This document shows, piece after piece, positions 7,136-15,228 of a DNA stretch of 64,000 nucleotides (its first letter is position 1; each line of letters starts with the position of its first letter). This stretch comes from an uncultured Pseudomonadota bacterium (GTDB taxonomy: Bacteria; Pseudomonadota; Gammaproteobacteria; Xanthomonadales; Wenzhouxiangellaceae). A model generated the notes under the pieces. The model had not been told where the DNA came from and ran no database searches. It saw nothing but the letters and a program-made list of their open reading frames with translations. The stretch is from the NCBI GenBank assembly GCA_937138395.1, contig CAKZPB010000085.1, forward strand, positions 1-64,000, given 5' to 3'. The position numbers and the translations under genes are program-made.

Positions 7136-10100
7136 ATGAACGCTGTATTTGCTGCACTCGCCCAGCGCCGACTGATCCTGTCGGTGGTTGTATTGCTGTC
7201 GTTGATTGGTGGTTTGGCCTGGTTCAATATGGATCGACAGGAAGATCCGTCCTTTCCCTATCGCTTTGCGCAGGTTGTTGTCGCCTGGCCGGGTGCTGAA
7301 CCCTCCGAGATCGAACGCCTGGTACTGAATCCGCTGGAAGAAGAAATTTTCCAGATCGAAGAAGTCGAGGAGATCGAGGGCATTGCTCGACTGGGAGTGG
7401 CAGTCGTCGGCATTCGGCTCAAGCCCAGCGTTTACAACACCGACAATGTCTGGGATCGCGTGCGCGTGGCAGTCCAGATTGCCGAACGCAAGTTCCCGAA
7501 TGACGTGTTGCCTGCCGAGGTCAACGACCGGGTCATGGATTCACACGGCATCGTACTGGCTCTGACCGGTAGCACCGATCTTCTTGAGCTGCTGGAAGCT
7601 GCGCGCGCGCTGCGCCGTGACCTGTTCCGCATCAGCGCCATTTCGCGAATTGACCTGCTCGGTGATCCTGGAGAACAGCTGCTGATCCGTTTCGATCCGG
7701 CAGAGTCCGCTGCACTGGGCGTCACTCCGGTCAGCCTGGCTGAACAGTTGGCCGAGCGCAATCAGACGCTGGCCGGCGGCAGCCTGGATGTTCAGGGCCG
7801 AAGCCTGTTACTGACGCCACTGACCGATTTCGACAGCCTGGACGAACTGCTGCAAACGCCGATTCGAACCAGCACAGGCGCGATGCTGCCGCTATCCGAG
7901 ATTGCCGACGTCAGTCTGGAGGTCGAACAACCCGCGACCGAACGCATGTGGCTCGATGGCGAACCAACCATTGCGCTCGGCCTGGTCATTCCTGAAGATC
8001 AACTGAATGCTGTCGAATTCGGCAGCCAGGTCCGGGCCAAGGTTGATCAGATCCGCGATCAATATGCGCCATTACAGATTGAAGAAATGTTCTTCCAGCC
8101 ACGCTGGGTCGAAGATCGGCTGAGCGAATTAGGACGATCACTGTTGATTGGTGTCATCACCGTCGCCTTCATTCTGCTTCTGTTCATGGGCCTGCGGCTC
8201 GGTCTGCTGGTGGCCAGCATCCTGCCGATCGTGATCTTCAGTGCGCTGGCCGTCTTTGCGATTGGCGGCGGTGTACTGCATCAGATCGCGATTGCCGGCA
8301 TGGTCATCGCCTTGGGCATGCTGGTCGACAACGCCATCGTCATGATCGAAAACCTGCAGTATCACATTGATCGCGGCATGGCGCGCAGTCAGGCCGGCGC
8401 GACCGCAGTCAGGGAACTGGCCGGCCCGCTGGCCGCAGCAACGGGCACGACGCTGGCTGCGTTTGCGCCGCTGTTGCTGTCAAGAGGCGACACCGCTGAC
8501 TTTACCCGCGGCATTCCGATCATGGTCATGCTTACGCTGGTCGTCAGCTACTTTTATGCGCTGCTGGTCACCCCGCTGCTGGGCTCGTCATTTCTGAAGC
8601 CAGGCAAGGACCACGGCAATCAGCCCAACGCATTTGATCGGCTCGGCAACCGCCTGGGAAAAATCAGCGTTCGTCGCAGCGGCACCATCCTGATCGTCGC
8701 CGGGCTGCTGATGGTCGGATCGGCCGTGCTTTCGCAATGGTTGCCGCGCGATTTCTTTCCGTCGGCCGACCGCAACCAGATGATCGTCGACTTGACCTTC
8801 CCGGAAGGTACCCGAACCGATTATTCGGCACTGATGGCGAAAAGCCTGGCGGATCAGCTGCGGGCACGCGAAGATATCCAGGCTATTCATGTCTTCGCCG
8901 GCTTCAGCGGACCCCGTTTTTTCTATAACCTGCAGACCAAACCTTCATCGCCACAGCTGGCACGACTGGTGATCATTTCAAGAACCGATGAGGATCTGTA
9001 CGCAATTTCCGACCAGGTCCGCGCGGCGGCGCCGATCATGGCGCCCGAGGCCCAGATAGTCGTGCGTCGCTTGGGACAGGGCCCGCCAACCGAAGCCGAT
9101 GTGGAGCTTCAGGTAATTGGTCAGGACATCGGGGACCTGCAGCGTGCAGTCGAACGGATCATGACTGAGTTACGCAACACGCCAGGCGCCATCGATGTGC
9201 GCCATGAACTCGGTGTTGGCATGCCCTCTCTGGAATTCATCATCGACGACAGCGAAGCCGCGCGCTTCGGCGTAACCCGGGCACAGATTGGCCAGATTCT
9301 CGGCGACGCGACGCTGGGTCGACAGTTCTCGACCTGGCGCGTCGGGCGCGAACCGGTGCCGATGAGAATCCGTTCGCCCGAAGGCGAATCGTTTCCTGCA
9401 GAAGGGCTTGAAGGTCTGAATATACAGACCAATCAGGGGCCACGCCCGATCAGCCAGTTTGTCTCGACCGAGCTGAATTTTCAGCCACCCATCATCGAGC
9501 ACCTCGACCTGCAGCGCATGACAACGGTACTGGCAGAAACCACAAGTGATATGACCTACAGCCAGGTGCTGGAACTCTTTTTCAGCAACTTTGACCGGTC
9601 TCAGCTTCCTCCAGGCATCGAACTGAAGGTCGGCGGTGCGGCATCCGAGGCAGGCGACGCCAACGAAGCGGTCTTCACCGCGCTGCCGATTGGTATTTTG
9701 CTGTTGCTGGTGTTTCTGATGTGGCAGTTCAACTCGTTCCGACTGGTCGGCATTGTGCTGTCAACGGTGCCTCTTGCAGCCGTTGGCGTAGTGCCCGGTT
9801 TGATGCTGGCCGGACAGCCCTTCAACTTCACGGCCATGCTCGGCGTGATTGCGCTGGTCGGGATTGTGGTCAATAACGCCATTGTGTTGATCGACGTCGC
9901 CGAGCGCGAACGGCTAGAGGGTCATTCCATTGACGATGCCATTCAAGCCGCGGTCAAGCGGCGGACGCGTCCGATCTTGCTGACCACGCTGACCACCATC
10001 GTCGGCCTGCTGCCACTGACGATGACCGAATCGACGCTCTGGCCGCCGATGGCCTGGGCCATTATTTCCGGGCTGATGTCATCGACCGCACTGACGCTGC

Positions 10101-10162
10101 TGGTCATACCGGTGTTGTATCGGTTGGCAATGCGGTTCGAGTGGAAAGCACAAACAATCTGA
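7136..10162 (+). CDS. RND multidrug efflux permease (AcrB-type)
   Basis: A 1008-residue inner-membrane transporter with duplicated halves: one N-terminal TM helix, a large periplasmic loop, six TM helices, then the same again. It would export drugs or lipophilic compounds using proton entry, together with the adaptor at 5999, which ends 15 bp upstream. TM4 reads GMLVDNAIVMIENL, so D398 matches the first Asp of the AcrB relay, but the second Asp is N399. TM10 reads GIVVNNAIVLID, with N913/N914 where AcrB has Lys. The substrate is unknown. It is probably cotranscribed with the TetR gene and the adaptor. Confidence 0.92.
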   Translation: MNAVFAALAQRRLILSVVVLLSLIGGLAWFNMDRQEDPSFPYRFAQVVVAWPGAEPSEIERLVLNPLEEEIFQIEEVEEIEGIARLGVAVVGIRLKPSVYNTDNVWDRVRVAVQIAERKFPNDVLPAEVNDRVMDSHGIVLALTGSTDLLELLEAARALRRDLFRISAISRIDLLGDPGEQLLIRFDPAESAALGVTPVSLAEQLAERNQTLAGGSLDVQGRSLLLTPLTDFDSLDELLQTPIRTSTGAMLPLSEIADVSLEVEQPATERMWLDGEPTIALGLVIPEDQLNAVEFGSQVRAKVDQIRDQYAPLQIEEMFFQPRWVEDRLSELGRSLLIGVITVAFILLLFMGLRLGLLVASILPIVIFSALAVFAIGGGVLHQIAIAGMVIALGMLVDNAIVMIENLQYHIDRGMARSQAGATAVRELAGPLAAATGTTLAAFAPLLLSRGDTADFTRGIPIMVMLTLVVSYFYALLVTPLLGSSFLKPGKDHGNQPNAFDRLGNRLGKISVRRSGTILIVAGLLMVGSAVLSQWLPRDFFPSADRNQMIVDLTFPEGTRTDYSALMAKSLADQLRAREDIQAIHVFAGFSGPRFFYNLQTKPSSPQLARLVIISRTDEDLYAISDQVRAAAPIMAPEAQIVVRRLGQGPPTEADVELQVIGQDIGDLQRAVERIMTELRNTPGAIDVRHELGVGMPSLEFIIDDSEAARFGVTRAQIGQILGDATLGRQFSTWRVGREPVPMRIRSPEGESFPAEGLEGLNIQTNQGPRPISQFVSTELNFQPPIIEHLDLQRMTTVLAETTSDMTYSQVLELFFSNFDRSQLPPGIELKVGGAASEAGDANEAVFTALPIGILLLLVFLMWQFNSFRLVGIVLSTVPLAAVGVVPGLMLAGQPFNFTAMLGVIALVGIVVNNAIVLIDVAERERLEGHSIDDAIQAAVKRRTRPILLTTLTTIVGLLPLTMTESTLWPPMAWAIISGLMSSTALTLLVIPVLYRLAMRFEWKAQTI

Positions 10163-10573
10163 GCGAGCGCGATTCGCAAAAAATGCCTTTATCAAAACCT
10201 TCCCTAGGCAAGAATGAATTATCAATTTTCGAAAATATTTAAGGTTTAAAGCATTCCTGATTACGCGGGTGATTCAGCTTACATCCTGGCGGCTTGAAGT
10301 TGATTGCTGCAACCAAGCGTATCCTTCATTCTGGGATCCCGGTTCTACTGGTATTCCCAAAATCCGGGTTTTTATTGTCATTCCGGACGCAGTGAAACGA
10401 AGATCCGGAATCTCCCTGTACAGCAGCTCGGATTGGCGAGGGCGACGGCTAAAGGAGATTCCGGGTTCCGGCGCAGCCCTGAGGCGAAATGCTTTTGCTC
10501 TTAAGATAAATTTAGACAGATCAACCCTGCAGGAATTTCAATCACAGAAGGTATTTTGGTAATTAAGATCCGT
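10163..10573. repeat. 411-bp intergenic stretch with a dispersed-repeat-like palindromic element
   Basis: No convincing gene. The first part (10190-10260) is AT-rich. From about 10325 to 10475 the sequence has the feel of an extragenic dispersed repeat: short variants of 'attccgg.../...ggaatc' recur in both orientations. CCGGAATCTCC (10405-10415) and GGAGATTCCGG (10454-10464) form a perfect 11-bp inverted repeat around a 38-bp loop. Nearby GGGATCCCGG (10332-10341) is another partial palindrome. I cannot count copies in the genome from this window. Confidence 0.5.
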
Positions 10574-11251
10574 TCAATCAGCGCCGTGATGCATCAATTC
10601 CAAACTGTCCTTCAAGAACCTTCGATACCAGTCGCGGAAATCATTCGCAGTCAGGCCGGGGCTGGCAACCCGGAGCGGTTCGTACCGGCGCGTTTCGCGC
10701 CAGTCCGCCGTGATCAGCAGCGGCTGTCCGCTTTCAGAATCACTGATCTCAATACCGGCGATGCCGCGGCCGGAGCTACGAATGAATTGCTCCACCCTTG
10801 TTGCGATCTTCATTGGATCAATCGCCGTGATGAACAATTGATCGACGCTAGGCTGAAGCCTCAGCACACCAGGACCGGACTCATCGACTAGCTCGAATCG
10901 AGCATCTTCGTTCAGGGTTTTTCGGACGGCGCGATCGATGACGGACTGCATTTCCTTGCGTGTGCCGTCGATATCAACCTGCGGATTGGCCAGTCGCGAC
11001 CCGGTTCGCTCGGATGGCCGACCCCAGGCCGGATCAAATTCGATCTCGGCAGGCTCGATCAATACGGCACGATAGCTGGAGAAGTCTGCATCTGCCTGCA
11101 CCCAGGCCTGATCCAAGCGCTGGCCTTGTGCAATAGTCATCCCCTCGGGCGGGCTTGAATCCATCCGATCGTAGCCCGGCGCAGCACACGCCGCCAGCGC
11201 CATGCAGAAGACAGCGGCGAGCACGAGTCGAAGAAAGATGGCATTGGACAT
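10574..11251 (-). CDS. DUF3313-family lipoprotein
   Basis: A 225-residue protein with a lipoprotein signal (LVLAAVFCMALAAC, lipobox Cys at about residue 22). The mature part has YRAVLIEPAEIEFDPAW and, later, VLRLQPSVDQLFITA and FRDWYRRFL, the pattern I associate with DUF3313 envelope proteins, whose role is unknown. The 82-bp gap to the phospholipase gene at 11334 is divergent and must hold both promoters. The 3' end borders the repeat-like stretch. The family call is moderate; no function can be claimed. Confidence 0.65.
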   Translation of the reverse strand: MSNAIFLRLVLAAVFCMALAACAAPGYDRMDSSPPEGMTIAQGQRLDQAWVQADADFSSYRAVLIEPAEIEFDPAWGRPSERTGSRLANPQVDIDGTRKEMQSVIDRAVRKTLNEDARFELVDESGPGVLRLQPSVDQLFITAIDPMKIATRVEQFIRSSGRGIAGIEISDSESGQPLLITADWRETRRYEPLRVASPGLTANDFRDWYRRFLKDSLELMHHGAD

Positions 11252-11333
11252 GATTATTCTCCGAATTGGAACACCAGAACGATAGGTCCAGTACTATATC
11301 GAACTCCTTTCTAGTCTTCAAAATTCACGAATC

Positions 11334-12449
11334 ATGACTTCGTTAAAAAGATTGAACATTCCTTTGTCGGGCACATTCGCAGTTCTGGTTGGCATGCTGT
11401 GTACGACCGTTGTCCAGGCCGAAGATGCCGGTGCCGCTGCACTACCGGAACTGGACGCGCAACAGGCAGTCGATGCCTGCCGACGGCTGGAACACCCGGA
11501 TCAGCGACTGGCTTGTTATGACCGTATCCAGGGCGTTTCGGTAACTGGCGGCCGCTATGAGCCTGAATCCACAGCGACGACGATTGCAATTGAAACTCAA
11601 TCAGAAATGATGGATGACGCTGTAAGCCTGGCAGCCGAAGACGTCGAGATCCCGCTGAATCGCTCGCGCATGATGCGGGAATGGGAACTGGACGACGCCA
11701 CCGATGGCGGTGTGTTGCGTATTCGAACCCACGAGTCCGTATATGCGCTGCCTGCGAGGTACAGCAGCGACCCGAACGACCTGCCCAGTTCACCGGCACC
11801 CGGCAGAACCGTGACCGAGTCTCTGAATCTCGACGCGGTCGAGGCCAAGTTTCAGCTCAGCCTGAAAACCAAATTATTCGACAATGTGCTCGGTGATAAC
11901 GGCGATATCTGGTTTGGCTACACCCAGCAATCCAGCTGGCAGGCCTACAACACCATCGAGTCCTCGCCCTTTCGCGAAACACAATACGCACCGGAAATTT
12001 TTGCCACGCTGAGAACCGGTATCGACCTGCCGTTTGGCTGGCGTTGGCAGATGGTCAATTTTGGCTTCCTGCATCAGTCCAATGGGTTTGACGAGCCACG
12101 CTCCAGAAGCTGGAATCGCTGGTACGCACAGTTTGGCTTCGAGAACAACGGCTGGGAACTGTTTATTCGCCCCTGGTCTGAAACGGATACCGACGACAAT
12201 CCCGATATCCGCGATTATTTCGGGCGCGCCGATATCCGCTTGCAATGGCATCGAAGCAAGCACGATTTTGGCCTGACCGGTCGCTATGCAGCCGACGACA
12301 ACCGGGGCGCAGTTCAATTCGACTGGCACTATCCGTTGTGGGGTGATTTGAAAGCCTATCTGCAGGTCTTTCATGGCTATGGCGAGACGCTGATTGACTA
12401 CAACCACCGGCAAACAACCGTTGGTGTTGGCATCTCGCTGGTTCAGTAG
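11334..12449 (+). CDS. pldA: outer-membrane phospholipase A (OMPLA)
   Basis: A 371-residue protein with a signal peptide (to about residue 30, VVQA). The C-terminal 220 residues carry the OMPLA barrel with the catalytic set H247, S249 (FLHQSNGF) and N261 (RSWNR). The His-to-Ser and Ser-to-Asn spacings are 2 and 12, the same as H142/S144/N156 of E. coli OMPLA. It hydrolyses mislocalised phospholipids in the outer leaflet when the membrane is perturbed. It is about 80 residues longer than the E. coli enzyme. The extra N-terminal part has a DACRRLEHPDQRLACYDRI motif with two Cys, common in proteobacterial periplasmic proteins. The last residues (VGVGISLVQ) fit a terminal beta-strand. Confidence 0.88.
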   Translation: MTSLKRLNIPLSGTFAVLVGMLCTTVVQAEDAGAAALPELDAQQAVDACRRLEHPDQRLACYDRIQGVSVTGGRYEPESTATTIAIETQSEMMDDAVSLAAEDVEIPLNRSRMMREWELDDATDGGVLRIRTHESVYALPARYSSDPNDLPSSPAPGRTVTESLNLDAVEAKFQLSLKTKLFDNVLGDNGDIWFGYTQQSSWQAYNTIESSPFRETQYAPEIFATLRTGIDLPFGWRWQMVNFGFLHQSNGFDEPRSRSWNRWYAQFGFENNGWELFIRPWSETDTDDNPDIRDYFGRADIRLQWHRSKHDFGLTGRYAADDNRGAVQFDWHYPLWGDLKAYLQVFHGYGETLIDYNHRQTTVGVGISLVQ

Positions 12450-12462
12450 AGCGCCTAAGCTC

Positions 12463-13347
12463 ATGCCTCATGATCAGCCTGTCTTGCAGGTCACAACCAG
12501 CGATGGACATCAATTCGAGCTGATTGACTGCGGCGATTCAAGCTGCCGCTATACGCTGCTGTTTCTGCCCGGACTGGGCATTTCCGCGCGCCACTTGATC
12601 AGGTTCGGGCGGGCACTGGCTGAACACAACATTCGCGCACTGATTCACGAATGGCGCGGTGCCGGCTCGTCGAGTCTGCGTGCCTCCAGAACCTGCAACT
12701 GGGGCTATCAAGAGCTGCTGAACCAGGACTTGGCAGCAGCGCTGGATTGCGTTGTTGAAATCACCGATGGCCCCATCTGGATCGGTGGCCACAGCCTCGG
12801 ATCCCAGCTCGCCAGTCTGATGGCTGCGCTGCAGCCTGAGCGGATCAGAGGACTGACCATCGTCGCCGGAGGCACGCCGCACTGGCGTGCTTTTACCGGC
12901 CTGATGCGCATCAAGATTCTGATTGCGGCCGGTTTTTTTTCAGGCCTATCGATCATCGTTGGCCATTTGCCCGGTAAACGCCTGGGCTTTGGCGGCCAAG
13001 AAGCGCGCAGCGTCATGACCAACTGGTGCAGGACCATCCTCAGTGGCCGCTACCGGCAGCCTGACCGTGACGCCAATGGTCAACTTGTCGAACTGGAGCA
13101 AGCGCTGGCGGCACTCGACCTTCCGGTTTTGAGCCTGCGCATGTGCGACGATGGCTGGGTACCGCAACGCTGTCTGGATATCCTGCTGAGCAAAATGCCC
13201 GATTCGAAGATCACGCAGCGCCAATTGAGCGCCGAACAGCTTGGGCGAACTGCCGATCACTTTGGCTGGATGCAGGCACCGGAGAACCCGGCCTGTGTAA
13301 TTGGTAACTGGATCCAGCAAAACGACACCAGCCGGGATTTACGATGA
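12463..13347 (+). CDS. alpha/beta hydrolase
   Basis: About 294 residues from the ATG at 12463 (MPHDQPVLQ); in-frame codons further upstream would overlap the end of the phospholipase gene. The fold is shown by LLFLPGLGISARHLI (oxyanion region), the nucleophile elbow GGHSLGS with Ser111, an acid in LRMCDDGWVP, and a late His in GRTADHFGW. A central hydrophobic lid, ILIAAGFFSGLSIIVGHL, suggests contact with a membrane or a lipid-like substrate. The substrate is unknown. Its last 4 bases overlap the start of the antiporter gene (ATGA), so the two are translationally coupled. The phospholipase upstream may share the transcript. Confidence 0.8.
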   Translation: MPHDQPVLQVTTSDGHQFELIDCGDSSCRYTLLFLPGLGISARHLIRFGRALAEHNIRALIHEWRGAGSSSLRASRTCNWGYQELLNQDLAAALDCVVEITDGPIWIGGHSLGSQLASLMAALQPERIRGLTIVAGGTPHWRAFTGLMRIKILIAAGFFSGLSIIVGHLPGKRLGFGGQEARSVMTNWCRTILSGRYRQPDRDANGQLVELEQALAALDLPVLSLRMCDDGWVPQRCLDILLSKMPDSKITQRQLSAEQLGRTADHFGWMQAPENPACVIGNWIQQNDTSRDLR

Positions 13348-15185
13348 CGCTCGATCTGGCCTACCTGATCCTGATGGTGCTGGCTGTCGGCATGCTGTGC
13401 CAATGGTTGTCATGGCGTATGCGGATGCCGGCCATTGTTCTGCTGATTGCTGCGGGGTTCGTGTTGGGGCCTTTCACCGGACTGCTGGACATCAAACTCG
13501 AACAGAATGCGCTGACTCATGTTATCGGGCTTGGGGTTGCCATCATTCTGTTCGAAGGCGGCATGGCCCTGAACTTGAACGAACTCAAGCGAAGCGGCCG
13601 CGGCATACGCCGGCTGGTCGTGCTGGGTGCGCCCATCGCCTGGGGTCTGGGCAGCGCGGCAGCGTATTTTATTGGCGGCCTGAGTTGGCCGGTTTCCTGT
13701 GTGCTGGGTGCAATACTGGTTGTGACGGGTCCTACGGTCGTCCAACCGATTCTGGAACACGCTCGATTGAACCGCCGCTCATCGTCACTGCTGCGCTGGG
13801 AAGGCATCCTGAATGACCCGATTGGCGTGTTGCTGGCCGTCCTGGTCTATCAGTACTTCACTATTGCCGGCGAGGGACTTGGTGCCACGCTGACTGCGCT
13901 GTCGCTGGCGGTTCTGGTCGCGCTTTTGACTGGCGGCTTGGGCGGATGGCTGGTCGGCAAAGCCTACCGAAAGGGATTTGTGCCTGAATATCTGAAGCCG
14001 CCGATTCTGATGGTGCTGGTGTTGATCGTATTCAGCGCGAGCAATCTGGTGCAGAAGGAAGCCGGCCTGCTCAGCGTGACGCTGATGGGCATGGTGCTTG
14101 GCAACATGCAGCTCGGCGAACGTGATGAACTGCAGCACTTCAAGGAAAATCTGACGGTCATTCTGATTTCTGTGCTGTTCATCGTGATCACCTCCGAGCT
14201 CGAGCTTGAGCAGCTGGCGATGATCGACTTTCGCATTGTGCTGTTGGTATTGGCGTTTCTGCTGCTGGTCCGCCCACTGTCGATTCTGCTGGCGACACTG
14301 GGCTCGACCATCGAACGAAAAGACCGGATCCTGCTGGCCTGGATTGCACCACGCGGCATTGTGGCTGCCGCAACCGTCGGCTTGTTCGGCCCCGGGCTGG
14401 TCGATGCAGGCTACAGCGATGCTGCCCTGCTGATTCCGATCGTTTTTGCGGTCATTATCGTCACGGTTCTGCTGCATAGCCTTACGCTCGCACCCTTGGC
14501 GCGAAAGATGGACCTGGCCGCCGATGACGATAATGGCCTGCTGATCGTTGGCGCCTCGAATTGGTCCGTTGCATTGGCGGATGCGCTGAATAAACTGGGT
14601 ATCGAAACGATGCTGGTCGATGGGGTCTATCAGAAGCTGAAGCCTGCACGCATGAATGGGCTTGAAACCTATTACGGTGAAATTCTTTCCGAAGACGCTG
14701 AAACAGAACTCGAAACCCACCATCTCAGCCATTTGCTGTGTGCCACCGACAATGATTTTTATAATGCGTTGGTCTGCGCAGCCAAAGGGCCGCATTTCGG
14801 CCAGCACAGAACGCTGCAATTACCAAGTCACCAGGAATTCAGGCAGTCTCGTCAGCAGCTGTCGCGTCATCAGCGGGGCGATGTCGCGTTCGAGGACAGC
14901 GCCAATTTCGAACAGCTGCATGAACGCCTCAGCCAGGGCTGGTCATTTCAGCATTCGCTGCTGACCGACGAATTCACGCTTGAAAATCTGCTGGACAATA
15001 TCGGCAGCAACAGCAACGAGGCGATTTTGATAGCAGCCATCGACGCAGACGGCAAGCTGCAGATGAAGTCCGAGCAGCAACCCTTGAAGCCGGCCAGAGA
15101 ATGGCGAGTCATTTACTTTGCATCCAATGAGAATGCATCATCCGATACCGGCAACCATTCAACGCAAGCCGATGATTCTGATTGA
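13344..15185 (+). CDS. CPA1-type cation/proton antiporter with C-terminal nucleotide-binding-like domain
   Basis: A 613-residue protein. Residues 1-390 form about 12 TM helices of the Na+(K+)/H+ exchanger fold, with TGPTVVQPILEHARLN in an unwound helix and the Asn-Asp pair in GILNDPIGVLLAVL. Residues about 395-500 look like an RCK_N Rossmann domain (NGLLIVGASNWSVALADAL, then TMLVDG and a Glu-rich stretch), but the usual GxGxxG is GASNWS. The tail after about 520 is polar and may be a gating or cytosolic region. It would exchange Na+ or K+ for protons at the inner membrane. Ion choice cannot be read from sequence. It overlaps the hydrolase gene by 4 bp. Confidence 0.85.
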   Translation: MTLDLAYLILMVLAVGMLCQWLSWRMRMPAIVLLIAAGFVLGPFTGLLDIKLEQNALTHVIGLGVAIILFEGGMALNLNELKRSGRGIRRLVVLGAPIAWGLGSAAAYFIGGLSWPVSCVLGAILVVTGPTVVQPILEHARLNRRSSSLLRWEGILNDPIGVLLAVLVYQYFTIAGEGLGATLTALSLAVLVALLTGGLGGWLVGKAYRKGFVPEYLKPPILMVLVLIVFSASNLVQKEAGLLSVTLMGMVLGNMQLGERDELQHFKENLTVILISVLFIVITSELELEQLAMIDFRIVLLVLAFLLLVRPLSILLATLGSTIERKDRILLAWIAPRGIVAAATVGLFGPGLVDAGYSDAALLIPIVFAVIIVTVLLHSLTLAPLARKMDLAADDDNGLLIVGASNWSVALADALNKLGIETMLVDGVYQKLKPARMNGLETYYGEILSEDAETELETHHLSHLLCATDNDFYNALVCAAKGPHFGQHRTLQLPSHQEFRQSRQQLSRHQRGDVAFEDSANFEQLHERLSQGWSFQHSLLTDEFTLENLLDNIGSNSNEAILIAAIDADGKLQMKSEQQPLKPAREWRVIYFASNENASSDTGNHSTQADDSD

Positions 15186-15228
15186 TCAATGCTGGATTGA
15201 TGGCATGGATAACACCGCATCCACGGCT

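Noticed and set aside
10304-10891. Short plus-strand frames across the repeat region and antisense to the DUF3313 gene
   Set aside because: Low-complexity composition and no ribosome sites.
13785-14819. Long open frame antisense to the antiporter gene
   Set aside because: It mirrors the antiporter coding sequence in a complementary frame, and its translation is Gln/His-rich without any domain, while the sense frame is clearly a CPA1 antiporter.
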